A DNA stretch of 64,000 nucleotides, from the NCBI GenBank assembly GCA_951804985.1, contig OX638131.1:84532638-84596637 (forward strand), in the 5' to 3' direction. Origin of the DNA: Dryomyza anilis. Taxonomy: Eukaryota > Arthropoda > Insecta > Diptera > Dryomyzidae. A program made the translations under genes and the position numbers. Below the pieces are notes generated by a model. The model saw nothing but the letters and a program-made list of their open reading frames with translations. It did not search any database and was not told the DNA's origin. This document shows, piece by piece, positions 24,520 to 36,170 of the stretch; the stretch's first letter is position 1, and each line of letters starts with the position of its first letter.

Positions 24520-24805
24520 GGGTTCTATGGGAGATGCCACTCCCCTTTGCCCAATCTAGTTTATATATGGTTTAGAATACTCCATTGACTTTATAGCATA
24601 GCAATTCAAATTGTCGGAAAAATACATTCAGTGGCTTTGCAATGAATCTGAATTATACACCAAAAATAAAAATGGGCGTAAAAATGGGCGTGGTCAAAGA
24701 AAACTATATAGTGACCTTCTCCTGGGTCTGTAGGATATATATTCCAAATTTTAAGGAAATCCGTGCACAGGTGTACGGTTGCATAGCGCACAAACAAATA
24801 AACAA
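24520..24805 (+). repeat. Transposon-like relic, family unresolved
   Basis: Carries phrases common at the edges of dispersed fly elements: AAAAATGGGCGTGGTCAAAG and CATAGCGCACAAACAAATAA. No ends or target duplication found. The small frames at 24606-24967 are not accepted as genes. Confidence 0.35.
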
Positions 24806-24828
24806 ACAACCCAGCAGATTTTATCGCA

Positions 24829-25330
24829 AGTTGTTCCGAAAAGAACAACTTCTGGAACTACATTTATTTGGAATGCAAAGATAAAAAGTCCTTACACGTT
24901 CGCTTCTAGTGAAATCATTTTAGGAATCACTTTATATTCGAGAGTTATAAAGAGTACACAAATTTAAATTTATCTGTTGAATATGGAAATATGAGAGAGA
25001 ATTTAACCAAGATCTGTATCTCCATCCAATTCTATAGCCAGCTATTCTAGAATAACTTCTCTATTGGTACTGACGGCACAGCAAGGAGAACAACTTCACA
25101 TTTGGTTGCGATGAAAAGTCATTTTACGTTCGCTTCTAGCGGAACGTATACGAGAAGCGAATACAGTTTTTGAGCTTCTAATGAGAGCGTAGAAGCAAAC
25201 GGAGATATGTTTCTTTATCCAATTCTACAATAACTGATTCTAGAATAACTGACGGCACACCAACGAGAACAACTTCACATTTTGTTCCGATAAAAAGCCG
25301 TTCCACGTTCGCTTCTTTTAGAATGTAGTT
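24829..25330. repeat. Three diverged tandem units, about 180-230 bp
   Basis: The landmark ACGTTCGCTTCT recurs at 24896, 25127 and 25306, each preceded by GAACAACTTC...ATAAAAAG. Confidence 0.7.
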
Positions 25331-25719
25331 GAGAATATACAAAAACGTATCAAACCTCTTTGAAATATTTTATTTAAAAAAAATGCGTATTCTAAATCAA
25401 CAATTCAATTAAAAACATGTGTGTCATAGCATATAAAACATATTTAGTAAGTACTTTTTTATTTAAATTAAAAATATAATTTAACATGTTGATACTACAG
25501 GTAGTGTCGATGGCTCAGATGGTTGGTGCGCAGGAAGTCCATATAATAGCTGGAGAATATCAACCTCAAAAATATAATAAGTTCTGGAGCAATAATGTCC
25601 ATGAAAATATTTTTTTTGTTAATATACCTTAAACTTTAAATATTTCCGATTACATTAGTTTTATAAAAATTAAATGAACAATTTCATTTATTGTATTTAT
25701 TCTATGGAAACAGTATGTG

Positions 25720-25945
25720 GAAGGTGTTCCAAAAGGCATTCCATGGGAACCATTTTAAGAAGTAGTTCCAAAAGTCATTCCATGGGAACCATTTTAAGAA
25801 GTAGTTCCAAAGTCATTCCATGGGAACCATTTTAAGAAGAAGTTCCAAAAGTCATTCCATGGGAACCATTTTAAGAAGTAGTTCTAAAAGTCATTCCATG
25901 GAAACCATTTTAAGAAGTAGTTCCTAAAGTCATTCCATCGGACGT
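25720..25945. repeat. Minisatellite, 39-bp unit
   Basis: About six units containing ATTCCATGGGAACCATTTTA and AGAAGTAGTTCCAAAAGTC; the unit is exactly 39 bp where intact. Confidence 0.9.
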
Positions 25946-27004
25946 TATTCCATAACTACGTGAGAGAAGTTGTTCAACCAGTAAAGAGACCATTTTTGGA
26001 GCGACTCCCTTAATACATTATAAATTGCCATAGTGCTTGCAAAGTGCTTCTAAAATCTGCTGGGAAACGGAAAATGAGTTTTATATATATATATAATTTT
26101 TTAAATTTCACGTACATTCAAATTGTATAACAACATATATCACATCAATTACGCAATATTTATCGAAGAAATCCCGATCTTTCGTTCTTTTTTCTTCGAT
26201 ATCTTTCCGATTTCGAAAAATGTCTCGTATCGAGAAAACTCCGACAGTACGCTTCGATATCTACCTACCATATAGGTCCAATTTGACGCTACGAGAATGT
26301 GTCCGATATCGAGTGATTTCTCTATCTACACGCATTGATTTGTAACAATATCGAAATGAATGGCAAGCTGGGTAGTAATCAATTTAATTTTTAGTGGAAT
26401 TTTTAAAATATAATTGAAATTTTAAAGAAAATTGTGAAATTTTTTTTTGCTCAGTTATATTTTATTTTTAATTTAAAAAAAAATCATTATTTTCTTTCGT
26501 ATTAAATTCACAAATACTAAGAACTACTAGTGTGTAAAAATTAATAAATAAATAAATAACCACAAATCACTTCAGTTCTATTGCGTTGATTGAAAACTAT
26601 TCAGAAAAATCACTTCAAACTGACAGACAAAACAAACACTTTATGCGCAGCCCCAAAACTCAGTCGATTTGTACATCAATCGATTGATTTAGCTGCTGCT
26701 TCCTCCTCAATAAACTGACAACAATTGCTGCAGGCCAATTTCATATAATTTTTTAAATGATAGCAATATATGTAAGGAACTAAAAAATATTTGTTTAAAT
26801 GCGTTAATGAATTCATTAGTGATGTTTTGAGCGGTTCAATTGGCGTTACTTTTCATTGTATGATTGTGCTAAAACTGATGGTAAGTGTTATATTTTTAAA
26901 ACCATTATTTTAATTACAAATGAAATTACTGGTATAATATAAAACCAGTTGGGAAGGTTAGATCACAAGGGAAATTTTAAAGTAGGGACATTATATAGTA
27001 GGTG
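25946..27004. other. Intergenic stretch, no gene seen
   Basis: Contains several TCGATATC-type words around 26190-26340 and AT-rich sequence. The end (26945-26975) shares GTTGGGAAGGTTAGATCACA with the stretch near 55960. No supported gene. Confidence 0.4.
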
Positions 27005-28547
27005 CACGCTGCAAAAAAAGGGCTCTCCCAAACATAATTTTGCAGGCATTAACATGCATGTTTGGAATTTTATGTAAACATAATATATAATTGACTGATA
27101 ATTTATTTGTAAACAGGGTTATATTGAGACTTGAACAGTGTTGTAATGAGCTCTGACTTACATTATAATATCACGGAAACATTTTAATGTTGCCCCTTAA
27201 AATGGTATATGTTCTAATGGAAACATAATAATTACTACATCCAAACAAAATAAATATTTAAACCGAAACATAAATATGTTCAAATTAAAACATGATTTTG
27301 AACGACCTGAATATAAATATGTTTCCAGTGAAACATATCAGTGGTTTCAGTTCAAAAAGTAGTAAGTTTGCATAAAAACATATTTAAAAATTTTTGGAAA
27401 GAAATCTTGATTGATTTATTTAAAAATAAAATGTTGTTTGTTTTATTTATTTTTATTAAAAATATTTTAACATGCACAGTGGAAAATTATAATAATAGAA
27501 TTCATATACAAATTTTTAAATGCCTAAATAAATAATTGGTTTAAAACTGCAAGTACAAGTGACAGCATCAATGAATGCACAATTGCACCAGCAGACGCTA
27601 AACCTGATGATCCAGGCTCGCTTTATACTTGGTACAGTTACAGTTGATCTCAGTACAACACATAGCGTAGGCAAGGAATTCACGGAGGCTTTTGTAAAAA
27701 AAACATTCCGAATTCTGTTTGAAAATCGAAACACTGATTTTTATTTGTGGTTTTTTCATATTAGTTTCAGAAATTATATACTGCACTATATTATACTCCG
27801 TTACTATTATTATTTTTTTAACACAATTTATATATTTATTGAATTTACAAATAACAAAATTATTACCGACGCAAACACGTTTTCTCAACGAACAACAAAA
27901 GTCCCGTACGCAGAAAATGCCGATCACCGAGTGTCAACTTTGTATACAAGAAGAGAGCTGCAAGCATACCTTTATTTACATTTGAATTCATTTTATTGTT
28001 TGTTTTCAAACTTCAGTATGTTTAAAATAACCCTTTACATACTTCAAACGACGACAAAAGAGACGTAGGTAGAAAATTCTGCTCAACGAGTGCCAACTTC
28101 GTATACAAGAAGAATGTTGCAAGAATACACTTACTTAAATCCAATTTCTTTTTTGTTTGTTTGTAAACATTAATATGTTCAAACGATGGCAGAAAATGGC
28201 GTAGGTAGAAAATGCTGCACAACGTTGCCAACTTCGTCAGTCGATAAATTATCGAATTAATTTAGATTTGATTAGCATTTTCTGTGTTTCGAAACATAGT
28301 TTTAACCAAGTAAATTGCCAAGAAATAGTTTATTTAAATGCAATTAAAATTTTATGTTGGTATTATAACATATTTATGGTAAATTGACAGATTCTGCTGG
28401 ACAATATAATAATGTTTACACGTGAACAAAAATAAATTCAATTTCGATTATAATTTAATTACACTTCATTCCTAATACATGTATGGTAATTTCGTATTAC
28501 TTTTTAATTACATTCAAACATATTCAAACAAATCTTTTATATCCGTG
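27005..28547 (-). repeat. Interspersed family 'CACGCTGC', copy C (longest)
   Basis: Starts CACGCTGCAAAAAAAGGGC at 27005 and ends ATATCCGTG at 28547, so the two ends share only CACG plus A/T-rich sequence as inverted termini. Inside are about three tandem subunits (near 27887, 28053, 28187) carrying ACGACAAAAGAGACGTAGG and GAGTGCCAACTTCGTATAC. The 169-codon plus frame at 27559-28068 is non-conserved between copies and is not a gene. No target duplication is clear. Probably a non-autonomous DNA element. Confidence 0.75.
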
Positions 28548-28589
28548 TACTACAAATACAACTAAAGATTGTTACCCACAACCAAAAAA

Positions 28590-28599
28590 AATCTACACA

Positions 28600-28638
<39 letters not shown>

Positions 28639-28660
28639 AAATATAAAAATATAAATAAAA
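28590..28660. repeat. (AAAT)n microsatellite
   Basis: About ten AAAT units followed by degenerate ATAAAAAT repeats. Confidence 0.9.
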
Positions 28661-28834
28661 CAAAAATTTTCTTGATCATAAGATGGAAGCACCACTAAGT
28701 ATCATCAGTTCTAACGACTCAAAGGAATGGCAAGCACTTAGAATTCGTTTATACCTGCACGAGGGACGACCTTTCGTAATTCGTTCGTCAGTGATCCCGC
28801 ACGAATTGAAATGAAAGCAAAAAACAAAACATCC

Positions 28835-29290
28835 ATAGAGTTTGTGCAATATGTAGAGAACGAATTTTCAATACATGGTGTACTAAAAATGAGACAAATA
28901 AAGGCAAATGTATTTAAAAACCAAAAAATGTAGTAGAAATATATTTTTTCAAAACAAAGACGTATTTCAAAAATAAAAACTACAGAAAACAAATACATTA
29001 CATATTATGCAATATGTAGAAAACGAACTTCTAATAAATTGTGTAGTAAAATTCAGACAAATAAATACAAATACAAAAGACATAAATGTAGTATAATTTA
29101 CTACAGTAATTTTTTATGTATTATGTAGTACACTTATTTCAAAAATAAAAACTACAGTAAACAAATACATTTTACATATTCTGCAATATGTAGAAAACGA
29201 ACTTCTAATACATTGTGTAGTAAAATCCAGACAAATAAATACAAATACAAAAGACATAAATGTAGTATAATTTACTACAGTAATTTTTTC
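28835..29290. repeat. Tandem array, about 163-174 bp unit, 2.7 copies
   Basis: GCAATATGTAGAAAACGAAC recurs at 28846, 29009 and 29183. The last two units are almost identical, including TAAATGTAGTATAATTTACT. Confidence 0.85.
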
Positions 29291-30437
29291 GGTGTATTAA
29301 ACTGGAATTAATATTGAAGAAATATTATAAGATGACATAAATAATTGATAAAATGACTATTAAAAGAATGATATCTAGTGTAAACAACGATTAGGTAAAA
29401 AAAAACATTTAATTTATATTTAATGAGTTTAAGATATAAATCTGAAATATTTTACCAAACCATTAAAATTCAGTACTCGTATTTTTTTACAAGTACGGAA
29501 GTAATTACAAGTAGATATATTTTAAAATATAGCCAAAGGTCACTCTGAATGTTGTATTTTATTGTTTTAACAAATTGAACGAATTTGTTACAACACATAC
29601 AAATCAATTTCGAATGACTGAAGGTAATCGAAATTCTCTACCACACGCTGGCCTGGCCCTGTATCTCAAACGATTCTATTCTATGTTATACCGTGCAAAG
29701 AAATCTGAACTTCAAGCAACAAACAAACAGCTGTAGCAATTACATCGAAGAACCACATAAAGACGACGACGACAACATGTAGTATTTATTAATAGTACTA
29801 CTCACGTAAGTTAGTAACTATGTTGTTGTTTTTATTTTTGTTGCCATTATGGAAGACCTTAGAGGATTTCTTATGAGTTTCGAGTTCAAGACACAAGGCA
29901 CCATAACATTCATAATCAGTGGAGCGACCGAGCAACCGACGCGATGATGCCGTTGATGGACATTAGCATTAGAAGTAAAATCGTGCAATGAAAATTAAAA
30001 ACTAAAATTAAAAATTTTAAAAAAATGTAAATAAAGAATTGAAAACACAACAAACAGCAGCTTTAAACTACAGACAATAATAACAACGACGCACGTAATT
30101 TTACCACCAACTATGGTTATGAAAACCAAAAAAAAAAAATTCTTAATAACTCCGTAGAATGCTACAACCTGTGGCTAATGTTGGTGGGGTAGCTACTACT
30201 TAGTCGGTTATAATGTTATTGTTAAGAATGAGAAATTATTTGTAGATACTATATATATTATATAGGTATACAGTATTATCTACCTGATGGTATGGGTACA
30301 AAAATCAAGGACTTATAAAAAATGTTACACTTGGTTGAGTTTTAAACTTAGAAGTTTTAGCGAATTGCGTAATGGTTGGCAAATGACTCAGGGTAGAACC
30401 AACACTTGAGCGAATAGATATAAAATATAATTATTAT
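29291..30437. other. Unique intergenic segment, no gene supported
   Basis: Mostly single-copy sequence with CAACA-rich stretches around 29720-30090. A 32-codon frame starting MEDLRGFLMSF at 29849-29947 is present but shows no recognised family or splice context. Treated as non-coding. Confidence 0.35.
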
Positions 30438-30439
30438 AT

Positions 30440-31960
30440 ACGTAACATTTAATTTTTAGTGAAAATTTGAAATTTAAGTGCAAATTTGAATTTTTAGTGA
30501 AAAATTGAATTTCTAGTAAAAATTTGAATTTTTGCTGAAAATTTGAATTTTTAGTGAAAAATTTACTTTTTAGCAAAAATTTTAATTTTAAGTGCAAATT
30601 TGAATTATTAGTGCAAATTTTTTTTAGTGAAAAATTGAATTTTTAGTGAAACATTGAATTTTTAGTGAAAAATAGAATTTTTAATGAAAAATTGAATTTT
30701 TAATGAAAAATTGAATTTTTAATGAAAAATTGAATTTTTAGTGAAAAATTGAATTTTAAGTGAAAAATTGAATTTTTAGTGAAAAATTGAATTTTAGCGA
30801 AAATTTGAATTTGTAGTAAAACATTGAATTTTTAGTGAAAATTTGAATTTTTAGTTGAAAATTGAATTTATAGTGAAAAATTGAATTTTTAGTGAAAAAT
30901 TGAATTTTTAGTGAAAAATAGAATTTTTAATGAAAAATTGAATTTTGAATGAAAAATTGAATTTTGAATGAAAAATTGAATTTTGAATGAAAAATTGAAT
31001 TTTTAATGAAAAATTGAATTTTTAATGAAAAATTGAATTTTTAATGAAAAATTGAATTTTTAGTGAAAAATTGAATTTTTAGTGAAAAATTGAATTTTTA
31101 GTGAAAAATTGAATTTTTAGTGAAAAATTGAATTTTTAGTGAAAAATTGAATTTTTAGTGAAAAATTGAATTTTTAGTAAAAAATATAATTTTTTGTGAA
31201 AAATTGAATTTTTTGTGAAAAATTGAATTTTTAGTGCAAATTTGAATTTTTAGTGAAAATGGAATTTTTAGTAAAAAATTGAATTTTTAGTGAAAAATTG
31301 AATTTTTAGTGAAAAATTGAATTTTTAGTGCAAATTTGAATTTTTAGTGATAAATTGAATTTTTAGTGAAACATTGAATTTTTAGTGAAAATTGAATTTT
31401 TAGTTAAAATTTGAATTTCTAGTAAAAATTTGAATTATTGCTGAAAATTTGAATTTTTAGTGAGAAATTGAATTTTTATTGAAAAATTTAATTTTTAGCG
31501 AAAAATTGGATTTTTAATAAAAAACTGAATTTTTAGTGCAAATTTGAATTTTTAGTGAAAAATTGAATTTTTTGTGAAAAATTGAATATTTAGTGCAAAT
31601 TTGAATTTTTAGTGAAAAATTGAATATTTAGTAAAAAAATGGAATTTTTAGTGAAAAGTAGAATTTTTAGTGAAAAATGGAATTTTTAGTGAAAAATTGA
31701 ATTTTTAGTGAAAAATTGAATTTTTAGTGAAAAATTGAATTTTTAGTGAAAAATTTAATTTTTAGTGAAAAATTGAATTTTAGGTGAAAAATTGAATTTT
31801 TAGTGAAAAATTGAATTTTTAGTGAAAAATTGAATTTTTAGTGAAAAATGGAATTTTTAGTGAAAAATTGAATTTTTAGTAAAATATTAAGTTTTTGGTG
31901 GAAAATTGAATTTTTAGCGTAAAAATTAATTTTTTTGAAAAATTTATTTTTAGTTTATAA
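30440..31960 (-). repeat. 19-bp satellite array, inverted relative to 13.9-14.6 kb
   Basis: About 1.5 kb of AAAATTGAATTTTTAGTGA monomers, 19 bp long, with many point variants (AATG, AGCG, GTGC). It is the reverse complement of the monomer at 13920-14570. Confidence 0.95.
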
Positions 31961-32089
31961 TTTAATTTTTATAGACAAATTTAATAGTTTTAGTTTTATG
32001 TATTAATATTAAAATTTGTATGTTTCCATTATTTATAAATTTGTCAGCCATTATTATTTCAATTTAATCAAATTAAAACAAACAAATTA

Positions 32090-32460
32090 AAACCAACGAA
32101 TTATGTGGGCGCACTCACAACACAATTACAATAATTTGATCTTGTTTAGTTAACCTCGTGCGCTTATCAAAGTCAAAGAGTTTCGCTTTGCTGTTTAACT
32201 CTCAACCATGTGACACGTGACGTTGGTCACACTCTACAGACTTCAAGTACCTGAATGTCTGCCTCAAAGACCCAGTGATCCACTGAATCAAATCATTGAT
32301 TAATCATAATCGATCGAAATGCTCGACTGTTCGTTCGTTCGTCCGGTGGCAGTTAATGTAACAAATTTTTACACACACTTTAATTTGCACTTGACCTTCA
32401 ATTAAATTGTAGAAATATTAAAACTTCAACGATTTTAATGTGTACGAGGAAGCAAAGGTA
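32090..32460 (+). other. Unique segment with promoter-like motif and splice donor
   Basis: Single-copy, GC-richer sequence. It has CACGTGAC near 32214, TTGGTCACACTC near 32224 (close to the Drosophila core-promoter Motif 1, YGGTCACACTR), and a donor-like AAG|GTAATT near 32458. Could be a promoter with a non-coding first exon or a conserved regulatory element. No coding frame supports it. Confidence 0.2.
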
Positions 32461-33555
32461 ATTTGTGCGTAATTTAATTTTGAATTTTTAATGTGTTTCT
32501 TTTATTACTTTTTAGTATTTATTATTCAAGGTAGCTATTAATGTGTTACATTACATGACTTGTCTATGACTTTATTACAATTGTAAAGATTTTTTAACAA
32601 TTAAAATCAAAATTTAGAAAAACGTTTGATCAAAATTTTGATTTTTTTGTAAAACTTTAAATGTTTAGTGAGATTTTGATATTTTTTCTACAAAAAATAT
32701 TTATATTAAAACCAGGTATTTAAACCGCAACTGTATTCGAAATCCCTTAAAAATCGTTTCATTTTCAAACTGAAATCGTTGGTTTTAAAAAAAAAAGGAA
32801 ATCTCAAGAATTGTTTCGAGGAAGAATGGTTTTTAGGAAGAATTGTTTCAAGAATGAATTATCTGAAAAAGATTTATTCGGGTAAGTATTACTTAGAGGC
32901 ACAATTATTTTCAGGCGAAAAATTGTATTTATTTCGGGGAAAAACTTAATCCTTAAAAGGCTGAACAATTTATATTTGTAAAGCTCGCGATTCTGAATAA
33001 CTTTTTTTCAACGACTTAATAGGTTACATTTTAATGAAAAATGCAGGCGCAACTATTTGGTGGAACTGCTAGGAACCCAGTATTAAAAATTGAATAAAGT
33101 GCAAAATTAAAAAAGCCTTCAGAAAATAGAACGGCAGAGAACATATTTTTTTCCGCTCCTAATTTGAAGAATTTACCACACAAATAATTTTTGGAAAGTA
33201 CAAAATATTATTATTTTTGATGATTCCTCCTACTGATCGTACAGCTTTCAAATGATGTTAGCATCAAGCGGTATATCAACGCAAATCTAAGTGCCATAGA
33301 TCACATTTTTAAAGTCGCAGCGAAAAGTTTAAATAAAATTCGTTAAAGGTTTTTTTTTTTGATTTTAGTAGGTTGGTTCCTGGCGTTATCAGTAGGCTTT
33401 TAAGGGTTAAGAGAAAAAATTGTTTTGGAAAGAACTGTTAAGAGGATGAATTATTCCGAAAAGAAATGTTAAGAAAGACTTCTTTCGAGGAAGAATGATC
33501 TCGGGAATTAATTGTTCAGAACTAATTGGTTGGTAATCGTTTCACATTTTCAGCG
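32461..33555. other. AT-rich intergenic stretch, no gene seen
   Basis: Contains degenerate repeats of GGAAGAATTGTTTC type at 32790-32960 and 33410-33530, resembling those in loki intron 1 near 58690-58780. No gene. Confidence 0.4.
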
Positions 33556-33557
33556 TA

Positions 33558-33699
33558 ACCAATAAATGAAATAAAGTCGTCTCTAAAGATGTTTGATAAA
33601 TACAAATATAAGAGAATTGTCAAAACTCTATATATTTTTAAAGTCGAGTTCATTTCGTTTAAAACTTACCAACTACATTTTATAAATTTTCATTTATTG
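33558..33699. mobile_element. TA-flanked MITE, interrupted by copy D
   Basis: Starts TA|ACCAATAAATGAAATAAAGTC, matching an end of the MITE at 57768-57891. The opposite end TTTCATTTATTG is cut at 33699 by the insertion of copy D and seems to resume as TGGTTTTT after 34915. Confidence 0.7.
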
Positions 33700-34915
33700 C
33701 ACGCTGCAAAAAAAAAGGGCTCTCCCAAACATAATTTTGCAGGCATTAATATGTATGTTTGGAATTTTATGTAAACATAATATATAATTGCCTGATAAAT
33801 CATTTGTAAACAGGGTTGTCTTGAGACTTGAACAGTGTTGTAATGAGCTCTGATTTATATTATGATATCACGGAAACATTTTAATGTTGTCCCTTAAAAT
33901 GGAGTATGTTCTAATGGAAACATAATAATTACTACATCCAAACAAAATAAATATTTAAACCGAAACATAAATATGTTCAAATTTTGAACGACCTGAATAT
34001 AAATATGTTTCCAGTGAAACATATCAGTTGTTTCAGTTCAAAAAGTAGTATGTTTGCATAGAAACATATTTAAATATTTTTGGAAAGAAATACTGAAAAT
34101 AAAATGTTGTTTTTTTTATTTATTTTTATTAAAAATCTTTAAACATGCACTCTGTTAAATTATAATAATAGAATTCATATACAAATTTTTAAAACTGCAA
34201 GTACAAGTGACAGCATCAATGAATGCACAATTGCACCTGCAGACGCATCCAGGCTCGCTTTATAACGTTTTCTCAACGAACAACAAAAGAAACGTACGCA
34301 GAAAATACCGATCAACGAATGGCAACTTTATATACAAGAATTCATTTTTTTGTTTGTTTTCAAACATCAGTATGTTTAAAATGACCAAACGACGACAAAA
34401 GAGTCGTATGTAGAAAATTCTGCTCAACGAGTGCTAACTTCGTATACAAGAAAAATGTTGCAAGAATACATTTATTTAAATCCTATTTCTTTTTTGTTTG
34501 TTTTTAAACATCAATATGTTCAAACGATGGCAAAAGATGGCGTAGGTAGAAAATGCTGCACAACGTTGCCAACTTCGTCAGTCGATAAATTATCGAATTA
34601 AGACGAGCGTGGCGAACATATGTTGTATTTAGATTTGATTAGCATTTTCTGTGTTTCGAAACATAGTTTCAACCAAGTAAATTGCCAAGAAACAGTTTAT
34701 TCAAATGCCAATAAAATTTTATGTTGGTATTGTAACATATTTATGCTAAATTTGACAGATTCTGCTGGACAATATAATAATGTTTACACGTGAACAAAAA
34801 TAAATTCAATTTCGATTATAATTTAATTACACTTCATTCCTAATACATGTATGGTAATTTCGTATTACTTTTTAATTACATTCAAACATATTCAAACAAA
34901 TCTTTTATATCCGTG
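33700..34915 (-). repeat. Interspersed family 'CACGCTGC', copy D
   Basis: Starts CACGCTGC at 33700 and ends ATATCCGTG at 34915. It is colinear with copy C but lacks part of its middle. It sits inside a MITE, with TG on both sides (33698-33699 and 34916-34917), which suggests a 2-bp duplication. Confidence 0.8.
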
Positions 34916-34917
34916 TG

Positions 34918-35845
34918 GTTTTTAAAATCCTTTACAAATCGGACAATATTTGTTCAATAAGACTGATATTTTTACATAATTATAGAAATACTTATGTACT
35001 AAAAATATATTAAGGAAATCTACGAATTACAATTCTGAATTTTTCAGTTGGTTTTTATAATATGCATCACTAAACTTATATAATATATTCTAAACAACAA
35101 ATACATTATTTAACGTGTTGCAAAAAATAAAATTAAATTTTGCAATATATTTTCAAAAAATAGTTTCCCTTTCTAATCATCTACATATTCATCATATAAA
35201 TGTTTCCTTCGCTTAAAACTCTATTAGTTTTTTGCCCCCCAAGGCGGAAATCTTAGTCAAATCTCTTGGCATGACATTCACACAAAATTTAGCCTTTCAT
35301 TAAATTTACATTTTGATATTTTTTTCAATTTAATACCAATTTAATTCTACAATCACCGCATGTACAGAATGACCAACGGCTTTATGTTTTATAAAGAATA
35401 ATATATTTGAATTACCCTTCTAAATAATGTTTCACTCTCGAAAGATCAGTCAACAAAAATCTAAGGAAATAAATTATTTGCAAACATCAGCAATTGTTGG
35501 TGCGACTGGCTGACTAACAGCAGGCAGTAATTATGGTTATTTGCTAAGAAACTATATTGACTTTTGGGAAGTTTGTTGTAGTATAGACAGAGGCGGATTT
35601 TTTAAATATTTTTAATGTTTTATTATTTATTCTGTACAATAAATGAGAATTTTATTATATTTAGTAAAGTCATACGTTCGTAATACCCTGAAGGAAGGAC
35701 GTAATCGATTTGGAGTAAAATGTAGCTTCACCGTATGTCTGTCCACTGGTTGGTAGAATTCAGGATTACAAGAAAACTACAAGAGATTGCCTGTAAACCC
35801 ACATTATCTGGTATTGAAAATGGGAGTGATCGCTCGAAATGTAGC
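34918..35845. other. AT-rich intergenic stretch, no gene seen
   Basis: No repeat family or gene recognised apart from a GC-richer piece at 35690-35840 just before the microsatellite. Confidence 0.4.
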
Positions 35846-35847
35846 AT

Positions 35848-36170
35848 TTTATATTTTTATATTTTTATATTTTTATATTTTTATATTTTTATATTTTTAT
35901 ATTTTTATATTTTTATATTTTTATATTTTTATATTTTTATATTTTTATATTTTTATATTTTTATATTTTTATAATTTTATATTTTTATATTTTTATATTT
36001 TTATATTTTTATATTTTTATATTTTTATATTTTTATATTTTTATATTTTTATATTTTTATATTTTTATATTTTTATATTTTTATATTTTTATATTTTTAT
36101 ATTTTTATATTTTTATATTTTTATATTTTTATATTTTTATATTTTTATATTTTCATACTTTTATATTTTT
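35848..36170. repeat. Microsatellite, 8-bp unit TATTTTTA
   Basis: About forty almost perfect 8-bp units. Three units equal 24 bp, which gives a long open frame of repeated YIFIFLYF. That frame is an artefact of the repeat. Confidence 0.97.

Noticed and set aside
27559..28068. 169-codon frame in copy C of the interspersed family
   Set aside because: Not kept in the other three copies of the repeat, and no recognisable domain.
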